Shown: positions 42,720-50,556 of the stretch, piece by piece
Position numbering within the stretch: position 1 is the stretch's first letter
Layout: every line of letters begins with the position of its first letter
Origin: Mycobacterium sp. Aquia_216
GTDB lineage: Bacteria > Actinomycetota > Actinomycetes > Mycobacteriales > Mycobacteriaceae
Direction: 5' to 3'
DNA length: 64,000 nt
Assembly: GCF_026723865.1 (NCBI RefSeq)
Contig: NZ_CP113529.1
Coordinates: 4,216,001 to 4,280,000, forward strand
The notes under the pieces: generated by a model
Seen by the model: the letters and a program-made list of their open reading frames with translations, nothing else
What the model was told of the DNA's origin: nothing
The model's database searches: none
Made by a program: the position numbers and the translations under genes

Positions 42720-43517
42720 ATGGACCTCGGATTAGCTGGCGCACGCGTGGTGGTTACCGGAGGCGCGTCGAACATCGGGCGCGGGATCGTCCACGTGTTC
42801 GCCGAAGAAGGTGCCCGCGTCGTCATCAGCGACATCGACAAAGCACAGGCGGAGCGGGTTCGCGACGAAGCCCAAGCAAAGGGCGCGGGCGCTGTGGAAG
42901 TCGCAATCGCCGATCTCACGATGCCCGGCGGAGCCGACACCGCGATCGGCGCTGCCGTCGACAACTGGGGTGGCATCGATGTCTTGGTCAACAATGCGGG
43001 GTGGAGCGGGCAGGGATTCTTCGCTACCGAAACCGACCGCGACAAATGGCAAAAGACCATCGAGACCAATCTCTTTACCGCGATCGCCGCCACCCAGGCA
43101 GCAATCGGCCCGATGAAAGAGGCCGGCGGCGGCGCGATCGCGTTCGTCGCCAGCGATGCCGCATTCGGACAGATCCGTGTGGGTGTCTACGGGGCGTCGA
43201 AGGCCGCCTTAATCGGCTTGGCGCGCACCGTGGCACGCGAACACGGTCGGCACGGCATCAGATCCAACGCCATCTGCCCTGGCCTGGTGATTCCAGAGGG
43301 CCCCGAAGCGGTCGGTGAATCGAGCCTGTGGGCCGTCGGCCAAGACAGTGTGTTCAATGAGGACCAGATCGACTACATGGTCAAGGGCACGCCGCTGCGG
43401 CGCCTGACTACCGCCGAGGACATCGGCCGGGCCACCGCATGGTTCTGTTCGCCGACGGCGGCTCGGCAGGTGACCGGGCAACTCATCTCGGTCAGCGGCG
43501 GCTCCACGATGCCCTAG
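42720..43517 (+). CDS. SDR oxidoreductase
   Basis: The 265-residue SDR has GGASNIGRGIVHVFAEEGARVVISDID for NAD(P) binding, NNAGWSGQGFF, Ser in FVASDAAFGQIRVGVY with Tyr in YGASKAALIG, and GQLISVSGG at the end. ATG 42720 is favoured by GGGAGCAGAG just before it. ATG 42681 directly follows the AT-rich site and would need a leaderless message. It is divergent from the Rieske operon and may act in the same pathway, for example oxidising a diol or hydroxyacyl-CoA. Confidence 0.9.
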   Translation: MDLGLAGARVVVTGGASNIGRGIVHVFAEEGARVVISDIDKAQAERVRDEAQAKGAGAVEVAIADLTMPGGADTAIGAAVDNWGGIDVLVNNAGWSGQGFFATETDRDKWQKTIETNLFTAIAATQAAIGPMKEAGGGAIAFVASDAAFGQIRVGVYGASKAALIGLARTVAREHGRHGIRSNAICPGLVIPEGPEAVGESSLWAVGQDSVFNEDQIDYMVKGTPLRRLTTAEDIGRATAWFCSPTAARQVTGQLISVSGGSTMP

Positions 43518-43539
43518 GCATGCCGCCGTCGAGCAGCCG

Positions 43540-43938
43540 CTATTCGGCGCCGGGGCTACCGAAATATTCTTGGCCGGGCGGCGGGCGATATCCCTGGGCC
43601 GAGTTTCGCAGCTGCGGGATCTGGGCCGGGCACAAATTATCGATGGCATACGAGACGAGGTAATTCGCCGCGAACTCGTCGTTCGGTGTGACGTCGTTCT
43701 TCACATCGCCCATCAGCTGGGGGTAGCCCTCGCCTGCGGTGACCTTGTTGCAGATCCCGTAGCCGTAGCCGACCGCGTCGTTGTTCGGGAAGTTGTAATG
43801 CCGGCGCACCGAGACGTTGTACACGTACTCCACCTCGGGCGCGGGCTTGGCATGTGCTTGCGGTGCCAGCGTCCCCGCAACGCCGCAGACGGCGACGGTT
43901 ACGGCAAGCAGCGATGTGCGACGCTTCATGGCTGACAT
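43540..43938 (-). CDS. Secreted DUF732-family protein
   Basis: This 132-residue protein has a clear signal peptide (basic MSAMKRRTS, hydrophobic LLAVTVAVCGVAGTL, cleavage near AHA-KP). The mature part has two Cys (GYGYGICNKV and IDNLCPAQ) spaced as in the mycobacterial DUF732 family of small exported helical proteins, and a Pro/Gly-rich tail. Function of the family is unknown. Its promoter contains the perfect TGAATC-N7-GATTCA repeat, tying it to the AT-rich site family of the catabolic genes. Confidence 0.85.
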   Translation of the reverse strand: MSAMKRRTSLLAVTVAVCGVAGTLAPQAHAKPAPEVEYVYNVSVRRHYNFPNNDAVGYGYGICNKVTAGEGYPQLMGDVKNDVTPNDEFAANYLVSYAIDNLCPAQIPQLRNSAQGYRPPPGQEYFGSPGAE

Positions 43939-44010
43939 CCTTTGCAGTCCTGGCGGCGGGGACGCCGCTGACGGATCGCTGTCGCAGTTTCGTCGGCGTG
44001 CAGCGCTCGT

Positions 44011-44029
44011 TGAATCAGAATTAGATTCA
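44011..44029. promoter_or_regulatory. Perfect inverted repeat TGAATC-N7-GATTCA
   Basis: The 6-bp arms are perfect around AGAATTA. The site lies about 75 bp before the DUF732 gene and just past the crotonase gene end. It shares geometry and the right arm TTAGATTCACG with 14045-14063. It is the clearest symmetric member of the AT-rich site family. Confidence 0.6.
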
Positions 44030-44058
44030 CGCGGGGAATTGTCAAGGACGAGAGTGGG

Positions 44059-44856
44059 TCATCGGCCGACAAAGTTCGGGGCACGGTCTTCCTTGAACGC
44101 GGCAATACCCTCGAGTAGGTCGTCGCTCGTCAGGGTGCGCTCTTCAAGCTCGAATGCCAGCTCGACCACTTCCGCAGACCGCAGCGACGTCACATGATTG
44201 AGCGCGCGCTTCGTACCCTGGACAGCCAGCGGCGCCAGACCCGCGATACGCCTTGCGATTTCGCGAGCGCACGGTAACGCCTCGTCAGGCTCATCGACGA
44301 GGTCAGTCACCATGCCGAGCTGGTAGGCGGTAGTCGCGTCGAGTGCATCACCAGTAAGTAAGTGACGCCGGGCTCGCAGCATTCCGACCGCTTGCGGCCA
44401 CACCAGACAGCCGCCGTCGCCGGCGACGAGCCCGACCTTCACATGGGTGTCAGCCAGCTTCGCGCTCCGCGCCGCCACCACGACATCGCACATCAGCGCG
44501 ACCGTTGCGCCGAGTCCAATCGCCGGGCCCTGCACAGCCGCAACGATGGGCTGGGGCAGTTCAAAAAACGACCGCAGCAGCCTCAACCCGGCTTCGACGG
44601 TTTCGCGTCGCGAATCGGCGTCATCGTGAGCCGCCTGCATCAAGGCGAAGTCCCCACCAGCGGAGAATGCCTTTCCGGTAGAGCCCAACACGATAGCGCG
44701 AACGCCCTCGTCTTTGGCGAGGTCTTCGAGCACTGCGGCCAATTCGACCTGAGCCTGATTGTCGAACCGATTCAACAGCTTTGGACGGGCCAGCGATATC
44801 TCGCAGACGCCGTCGTTTGCGGTGCCCACCGATAATGTTTCGAGGCTGGTGCTCAT
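44059..44856 (-). CDS. Enoyl-CoA hydratase/isomerase (crotonase)
   Basis: The 265-residue crotonase has GKAFSAGGDFALMQAAH and QPIVAAVQGPAIGLGATVALMCDVV, then KVGLVAGDGGCLVWPQAVG. The conserved Cys of FCAGGD is Ser here, which is tolerated in the family. It is a single gene, divergent from the alpha/beta hydrolase at 44925. The 68-bp gap has a direct repeat TAAATCT (44894-44900, 44906-44912) that may be a regulatory element. Confidence 0.9.
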   Translation of the reverse strand: MSTSLETLSVGTANDGVCEISLARPKLLNRFDNQAQVELAAVLEDLAKDEGVRAIVLGSTGKAFSAGGDFALMQAAHDDADSRRETVEAGLRLLRSFFELPQPIVAAVQGPAIGLGATVALMCDVVVAARSAKLADTHVKVGLVAGDGGCLVWPQAVGMLRARRHLLTGDALDATTAYQLGMVTDLVDEPDEALPCAREIARRIAGLAPLAVQGTKRALNHVTSLRSAEVVELAFELEERTLTSDDLLEGIAAFKEDRAPNFVGR

Positions 44857-44924
44857 CAGGCCTTCCCCCGTATTATTAAGATCTACAAGCTCATAAATCT
44901 GGGCGTAAATCTACATGATCGAAG

Positions 44925-45740
44925 GTGATACCTAAAGTGGCATTTGTCGACGCCGACGACGGGGCACGGATTCACGTTCAGGATCTCGGCGATGGGCCTG
45001 CCGTGGTGCTGATTTCGGGCTTCGGCCTCGACCATGAGCTGTGGGATCGCCAGGTGCGTGTCCTCACCGAGCGCGGATTTCGTGTCCTATGCGTGGATCA
45101 ACGCGGCCACGGGCTGTCCGACAATCCATTACGTGGGTACGAGATTGACTGCCTTGCAGCAGATCTCATTACCGTCCTGCAGCGACTCGACATCGGCACC
45201 GCGACACTGGTTGGCCACTCATTCGGTGGCCAGATGGCCTTTCGGGCCGCCGCGACCGCACCCGAATTGATCACGGAGTTGGTACTGGTCGGGTCAAACG
45301 GCGTTCGCGCCAGCCGAAGCGAAGACTTTCCGTTCGGCGGACCGCCCGAGCCACTGCTGGCGGGAATGATCGCCGAAGAGCACACCAACAGGGTAGGCTC
45401 CCGATACCGCACGATCGCCTCGGCATTCGCGCACGAGCCGGACCCGCGGACGGTCGAATGGCTGGTCCGCTGCTCGCTTCGAATGCCTTCATGGGCCGCG
45501 GTGGCCTGTTACCGATCGTTACTGACGACCGATCTGCTGGCCGACATCGCGCGGGTCGACCAACCAGTGCTACAGATCATCGGTACCAACGATCCCGTGC
45601 AGTCGGCGAAGGGTGCCCGCTGGGTACAGAAACAACTGAAAAACGCCGCCCTCGTCGAGATTCCCGACTGCGGGCACTACCCGATGCTCGAGGCACCGGA
45701 TGTATTCGAATCCGCTCTGCTGGAATTCGTCAGCGCTTAG
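44925..45740 (+). CDS. Alpha/beta hydrolase
   Basis: The 271-residue alpha/beta hydrolase-fold protein has nucleophile elbow GHSFGGQMA (Ser), DQRGHGLSD, acid Asp in IIGTNDPVQ and catalytic His in CGHYPMLEAPD. This is the family of esterases, lactonases and meta-cleavage-product hydrolases. The GTG at 44925 is used because the ATG at 44914 stops after six codons. It is convergent with a TetR gene, overlapping its end by 11 bp. In this setting it may hydrolyse a lactone, ester or ring-cleavage product. Confidence 0.9.
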   Translation: MIPKVAFVDADDGARIHVQDLGDGPAVVLISGFGLDHELWDRQVRVLTERGFRVLCVDQRGHGLSDNPLRGYEIDCLAADLITVLQRLDIGTATLVGHSFGGQMAFRAAATAPELITELVLVGSNGVRASRSEDFPFGGPPEPLLAGMIAEEHTNRVGSRYRTIASAFAHEPDPRTVEWLVRCSLRMPSWAAVACYRSLLTTDLLADIARVDQPVLQIIGTNDPVQSAKGARWVQKQLKNAALVEIPDCGHYPMLEAPDVFESALLEFVSA

Positions 45741-46299
45741 CGGCGGCTTCCAATTCCAAGGCCCCAATCGACGCCAATGCCATCTGGGCCAGCAGCTCCT
45801 CAGCTTGCTTGGCACGTCGTCCCCCAGGCGGGCGCAGCGCCTCGGACAGTAACAGCAACTGCACACCCCGTGTGGCAGTGGTGATCTCGTCGGTCGACCG
45901 ATCGGGATAACACCGCTTGAGACAATCGATCCACCGCAGATTGATCCGGCGATGCCTACGGTCGTGTTCCCGGCGATAGCGCTCAGCAAGTGAGCGCTGA
46001 TCGCGCAACCAAATTGACACCAATCGTTCGTGACTTTTCGCCAGCCCCACAAATGCGCGCACCAGTTTGTTCAGCTCGGCGATGGGATCCTCGTCGGGCT
46101 CCCCGAGGCGCACCAGAATCGTGTCCAGCGTCTTGTCGAAAAGGGCCGCCAGGATCGCATCTTTGCTGGGAAAGTGGCGATAGATCGCCGATCCGGTAGT
46201 GCCGGCGACCTTGCCGATCTCGTCAACGCCGACACCGTCGAAACTGCGCTCAAAGAACAGCTTCTCGGCAGCAGCCAGGATCTTTTCGTCGGGCGTCAC
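45730..46299 (-). CDS. TetR-family regulator
   Basis: The 189-residue regulator has the N-terminal DNA-binding domain DEKILAAAEKLFFERSFDGVGVDEIGKVAGTTGSAIYRHFPSKDAIL. The C-terminal domain (SIWLRDQRSLAERYRREHDRRHRRIN) is of the type that responds to acyl-CoA or fatty acids in some actinobacterial relatives. It follows the acyl-CoA dehydrogenase by 12 bp in an operon headed by the carotenoid oxygenase, so probably autoregulates that unit. Confidence 0.9.
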   Translation of the reverse strand: MTPDEKILAAAEKLFFERSFDGVGVDEIGKVAGTTGSAIYRHFPSKDAILAALFDKTLDTILVRLGEPDEDPIAELNKLVRAFVGLAKSHERLVSIWLRDQRSLAERYRREHDRRHRRINLRWIDCLKRCYPDRSTDEITTATRGVQLLLLSEALRPPGGRRAKQAEELLAQMALASIGALELEAAAKR

Positions 46300-46311
46300 G
46301 TTAGCAGCCTC

Positions 46312-47451
46312 TCATAAGCCGAGGCTTTGTCCGATGATTACCTTCATGATTTCGGTGGATCCGCCATAAATCCGGCTCACCCGGCCATCCAGATAGGCGT
46401 TGCCCAACCGGGAGTCACCGCGCAGTGCACTCGACGGTTCAGACGCTGTCAGACAGCGATCGACCACCCGGCCCTGCAACTCGGTGCAATACAGCTTGGC
46501 GATCGCGGCGTCGCTGCCGCTGAGCCGCCCCTCGACGTGGCGCAGCAATGCCTGGTCGATGAGCGCTTGACCCGCCGCCACCTCGGCCGCGCACTGGGCC
46601 AGCGTGAACTTGACGTCCTGGCCGGCGCCCGCGCCGTGCTGATGATCCTCGAGCGCCCAGGAAAGTGCTGCGGCGGCCGCAGCCTGCGAATTCACCGCAA
46701 TCGACAACCGTTCCTGCGCGAGATTCGAGGTCAGATAGGTAAAGCCTTCGTTCTCCACTCCCAGGAGGTTTTCGACCGGGACGCGCATGTCCGTGAACGA
46801 GATCTCGGCCAGATCCTGGGCACGAAGGCCCAGCTTGTCCAGCTTGCGGCCGCGCGTAAAGCCGGGTGTCGAGGTGTCCACGAGCAGCAGGCTGATGCCG
46901 CGCCGCCCCGCCCCCGGGTCGGTCTTGACCGCCAGGATCACCAAGTCAGCGGCGGCGCCGTTGGAGATGAACGTTTTGGCGCCGTTCACTACATAGTGAT
47001 CCCCGCCTCGGCGGGCCCGCGTCGACATCGCCTTGAGATCGGAGCCGGCGCCCGGCTCGGACAGCCCCAACGCGACCACAACATCACCGGACACCATTCG
47101 GGGCAGCCAGGTGGCGCGCTGCTCAGCAGAGCCATGGTGAAGCAGGTAGGGCAGACAGATATCTGTCTGCACACGCAAGCCGCCGATGGCGAGGCCTCGC
47201 GCCTGGATCTCTTCGGTGACGACAACACTGTGTCGATAGTCCGAACCGGGCATGCCGCCGAATTGCTCGGAGACGCCAATCCCCAAAATGCCGACTTCGG
47301 CCGCGGCCCGCCAAAACCGTCGCGAGGGCTTTCCGTCAGCCAGCCAACTCGAATATTCCGGTACGACGTCGTCGTCGAGGAACCGGCACACCTCGTCGCG
47401 GAACTGCTCCTGCTCCCGGGTGAAAACGGATCGCGTCTGCGTGAGCGTCAC
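46312..47451 (-). CDS. Acyl-CoA dehydrogenase (FadE type)
   Basis: The 379-residue acyl-CoA dehydrogenase has ALGLSEPGAGSDLKAM, TFISNGAAADL, DKLGLRAQDLAEISF and C-terminal SRIYGGSTEIMK. The Glu that acts as base in medium-chain enzymes (YEGT) is Gly here, so the base is expected at the alternative position used by isovaleryl-type enzymes. The start directly abuts the carotenoid oxygenase stop. Co-transcription implies it processes an acid derived from oxygenase cleavage; this is inference. Confidence 0.92.
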   Translation of the reverse strand: MTLTQTRSVFTREQEQFRDEVCRFLDDDVVPEYSSWLADGKPSRRFWRAAAEVGILGIGVSEQFGGMPGSDYRHSVVVTEEIQARGLAIGGLRVQTDICLPYLLHHGSAEQRATWLPRMVSGDVVVALGLSEPGAGSDLKAMSTRARRGGDHYVVNGAKTFISNGAAADLVILAVKTDPGAGRRGISLLLVDTSTPGFTRGRKLDKLGLRAQDLAEISFTDMRVPVENLLGVENEGFTYLTSNLAQERLSIAVNSQAAAAAALSWALEDHQHGAGAGQDVKFTLAQCAAEVAAGQALIDQALLRHVEGRLSGSDAAIAKLYCTELQGRVVDRCLTASEPSSALRGDSRLGNAYLDGRVSRIYGGSTEIMKVIIGQSLGL

Positions 47452-48945
47452 TTACCGGAAATCCATCCAGTGACCGTGCGGAGTCCAGCCGAAGGCAAAC
47501 GGCAGCTCGATCGTGCAGATCGGCCCCTGCGTGATGTCATCGGTGTCGAAAATCAGGTACTCGCCCCGCTTCTCGGCCCACCACGAGACCGGGACGATCA
47601 CATAGCCGTCGCCCTCCGGCGAATTCTTGTGACGCGGCGCGAAGCTCGCCTCCAGCACTGCGGCCGGTTGCCCGTCGCGGATCTGGTACACCTGGTCCGA
47701 CAATGTCTCCATGTCGGTGACCACCAAGCTGTTCATCGACATTCCGTTGCGTTTGACCACGCCGCCAACCTGATAGCCCCATCTGTAACCCTTGCCGAAG
47801 AAGCGCTCGTCGACCTTGGGAAGCTCGCTTGGCCGGTCCGATAGCAACTCGCTCGTCGTGTCACCCGTGGCCAGGTCGACCGTCCAGCGGCCCAGCCTGC
47901 TGGAGGCGATCGAGAAGAACAATGCGACCTCATCGCCTTCCGCGAAATCCTGTTCGAACGGGAACGGCGGCCGGTTGAAGATCGGTGCGTCCAAGAGCAG
48001 CTTGCCGTCGCGGACGTTGGCCTGCATCGTGTGCATCACGTACTGCGGGGGCAATCCGGTGGTGATCCACCGAATCTCGGCTTCGGGGTCGTCGCGGGGA
48101 ATCAGCGCCAGGGTGATCGGCAGGTCTGTTTCCCAGCCCCAGATGCCGAGCCCCTTCGCAATCCGCTCCTTGCTCACCGTGAACGGCTGAAACGGCATCA
48201 CCATCCATTCCGGAGTTAGCCAAATATCGTGGGCCACAGTGTTGTACGGCGCGTCCCACACCTCGCGCGAGTCGACGCGGCCATCGGGATGGACGGTGTG
48301 CAAGGTGACAAACGGCGGAACGTCGCGGTAGGTCCAGCCGTAGAGCACGCCGGTGTCATGGTCCCATTTCGGGTGCGCGGCAAACGAGCAGTCGCCGAAC
48401 ACCACCGGCTCGTGCAGGCCCGGCGACAGCGCCGGCGACCAGTTCACAATGCCCTTGGTCTCCAGCGTGATCGGGTCAATGGCGATCGGCGCGCCCCCCT
48501 GCTCCCCGGACACCACCATATGGCCCGCGAACGGGAACACGTTGATGTTGTTCGTACCCTGCGGCGTGTACGCGTTGTCACGGTCTCGTTCGACATCTCC
48601 GTACGCGAAGTCGCGCCAGTCGTGGAAGCCACCGTCGGTCCAGGCGAACATGCCGCGTTGATGCTTCTCCTCCAGCAGGTATTTCGGTGTCCGGACCCAG
48701 CGGTTACGGAAGTCCGCGCGGCCATTTTCGAACGTGATGGCCTGGATCATTCCGTCCATACTCAGCAGCGGGTTGGTGCCTTGTTTGGTAGGACGCTTCC
48801 AGGTGGGCCCAACGCGGTAGTAGCCACCGGCGAGGTCTTTGGGGACCTCGCCCTGGCTGACGATGCATTCCTCCACGGTCGCCTCGAACCGCATTGGCGC
48901 GAACGGACCTCGAAGCGCCGTCTCTCGCGGCAGCGGATATCCCAT
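47452..48945 (-). CDS. Carotenoid cleavage oxygenase family
   Basis: This 497-residue iron(II) dioxygenase has the seven-bladed propeller fold of the CCD/lignostilbene dioxygenase/RPE65 family. The four iron-binding histidines are visible at His191 (FAAHPKWD), His239 (TVAHDIWL), His305 (YVMHTMQA) and His490 (GWTPHGHW). It cleaves a conjugated double bond to two aldehydes. It heads an operon with an acyl-CoA dehydrogenase and a TetR gene. Substrates may be carotenoids, retinoids or stilbene-like lignin dimers. Length and context cannot separate these. Confidence 0.93.
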   Translation of the reverse strand: MGYPLPRETALRGPFAPMRFEATVEECIVSQGEVPKDLAGGYYRVGPTWKRPTKQGTNPLLSMDGMIQAITFENGRADFRNRWVRTPKYLLEEKHQRGMFAWTDGGFHDWRDFAYGDVERDRDNAYTPQGTNNINVFPFAGHMVVSGEQGGAPIAIDPITLETKGIVNWSPALSPGLHEPVVFGDCSFAAHPKWDHDTGVLYGWTYRDVPPFVTLHTVHPDGRVDSREVWDAPYNTVAHDIWLTPEWMVMPFQPFTVSKERIAKGLGIWGWETDLPITLALIPRDDPEAEIRWITTGLPPQYVMHTMQANVRDGKLLLDAPIFNRPPFPFEQDFAEGDEVALFFSIASSRLGRWTVDLATGDTTSELLSDRPSELPKVDERFFGKGYRWGYQVGGVVKRNGMSMNSLVVTDMETLSDQVYQIRDGQPAAVLEASFAPRHKNSPEGDGYVIVPVSWWAEKRGEYLIFDTDDITQGPICTIELPFAFGWTPHGHWMDFR

Positions 48946-49112
48946 AACGCTCCTTCATAAGCCGAGCCCGACTTTATCAGTGCTATTCATCCATCGTAAA
49001 CGACCGTTATCTCCTACGCTTGCCCGACGACCACCGCCCCGTCTCGGCGCCGACGGGGCCCAGACGGCCGTGTGAACCGTCGAAGCCGTAGCAATGCCTG
49101 ATAAAGCCTTTG

Positions 49113-49124
49113 TTGACCGGTCAA
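49113..49124. promoter_or_regulatory. Palindrome TTGACC-GGTCAA
   Basis: This perfect 12-bp palindrome lies about 104 bp before the acyl-CoA dehydrogenase start in the 282-bp divergent region with the carotenoid oxygenase gene. It may be an operator. No other copy was noticed. Nothing else is recognised between 48946 and 49227. Confidence 0.4.
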
Positions 49125-49227
49125 AAGCCCCCGCCTACCATTCGAAGCGAATCGAACCACGATGACCACAAGTGCCGGGCTACGTTAGCCTGTGGTGACG
49201 CGAGCGGTCGTTCTGTGAGGAGCTGAG

Positions 49228-50391
49228 ATGGACGCGGTGGGACTCACCGACGAGCAGCGGGACTTCGCCATCGCCGTCCGCGACTTTTGTCGCAAAGAAT
49301 GCGGCACCCGCGAGCAGCGCGATGCGTTGACCGACAATGGCGCCGAGCAGCACCATCCCGGTCTGTACCAAAAGCTCGCAGAGACAGGCTATCTCGGGGT
49401 TTCGATTCCTGAACAATACGGCGGCAGCGGCGGTGGGCTGACCGAGCAGGTCATCTTGTTCGAGCAACTCTGGCGAGGTCTGGCGCCGGTCCACGGAGCC
49501 GGTAGCTCCCATACCGTCGCCGGTATCTACAAGCGGTTTGCCACCGAGGAGCAGAAAACGTCGGCGCTGGGCGCCATCTGCTCGGGCAAAGTGATGTCGA
49601 TCAGCCTCTCTGAACCCGGCGCCGGCTCGGATGCGGCCGCCGTGAGCTGCAAAGCTGAGAAGGTTGACGGCGGCTGGCGTGTGCAGGGCCAGAAAACCTG
49701 GTGCTCCGACGCGCAATTTGCGACCACAATCCTGGTGGTCGTGCGCAGCTCACGCGGCGTCCGGCCGCACGACGGCCTGACGCTGCTGCAGGTGCCCGCC
49801 AATGCGGAGGGCCTGCGGATCCACCCCATTTCAACGATGGGTGGGAGCGAGGTCAACGACCTGTTTTTCACCGATGTCTTCGTGCCCGAATCGGCGGTGG
49901 TGGGTACCGAGGGCAACGCGTGGAAACAGATCATGGCCGGACTGAACGGCGAGCGAATGGTCTGCGCAGCACAGGGCCTGGGTATGGCGCAGCGGGCCTT
50001 CGATGACCTACTGGCCTACGTCACCGAACGCGAACAGTTCGGCGCCCCGATCGGATCGTTCCAAGCGCTCCGGCATCGCATCGCCGACCTGGCCATTGAG
50101 ATCGAATCCGCACGGGCGCTCACCTATGCCACTGTGCACCACATCGAACACCAGGTCGGGACACCCGAGGAATGGGTCCGTGCCACGTCGATGTCGAAGG
50201 TCAAAGTGACCGAAACGGCGAAAAAGGTTGCGCTAGAAGGCGTTCAGATGATGGGCGGCTATGGCTACAGTACCGAATTCGACATGCAGCGACACCTGAG
50301 ACTCAGCATCGCGCCCACGATCTATGCGGGAACCAACGAGATCCAACGCGACATAATCTCGTCCACATTCGGCTTGCGTCCAGCCCGCTGA
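49228..50391 (+). CDS. Acyl-CoA dehydrogenase (FadE type)
   Basis: The 387-residue flavoprotein has SISLSEPGAGSDAAAVS, TWCSDAQFATTI, MMGGYGYSTEFDMQRHLR and IYAGTNEIQRDI. The position of the medium-chain base Glu is Ala, so an alternative base residue is expected. GTGAGGAGCTGAG before the ATG provides a strong ribosome site. It stands alone, read towards the P450 operon with a 165-bp gap. Substrate unknown. Confidence 0.92.
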   Translation: MDAVGLTDEQRDFAIAVRDFCRKECGTREQRDALTDNGAEQHHPGLYQKLAETGYLGVSIPEQYGGSGGGLTEQVILFEQLWRGLAPVHGAGSSHTVAGIYKRFATEEQKTSALGAICSGKVMSISLSEPGAGSDAAAVSCKAEKVDGGWRVQGQKTWCSDAQFATTILVVVRSSRGVRPHDGLTLLQVPANAEGLRIHPISTMGGSEVNDLFFTDVFVPESAVVGTEGNAWKQIMAGLNGERMVCAAQGLGMAQRAFDDLLAYVTEREQFGAPIGSFQALRHRIADLAIEIESARALTYATVHHIEHQVGTPEEWVRATSMSKVKVTETAKKVALEGVQMMGGYGYSTEFDMQRHLRLSIAPTIYAGTNEIQRDIISSTFGLRPAR

Positions 50392-50556
50392 CCTGGCCTT
50401 GAGCATATGACCCCCGACACGTTACGGACCGACTATGACGCTTGACACTATCCGCACCCACGAACCATAATTGAGACTGCTTAACTCATAATCCGTAGGG
50501 GGGCGGATCGGCCCACGGGCCCCGAGCCCTTGTGTTTCTCGCTTAGGAGTCGATAG

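Noticed and set aside
46327..47844. 505-codon open frame on the + strand
   Set aside because: It runs antisense through the well-supported acyl-CoA dehydrogenase and into the carotenoid oxygenase; composition is Arg/His-rich and has no recognisable domain, as expected for a high-GC shadow frame.
50460..50520. TTGAG...CTCAT pattern before the second P450 as another copy of the TTGAGA operator
   Set aside because: Spacer and right arm do not match the N7 geometry at 59399 and 61294.
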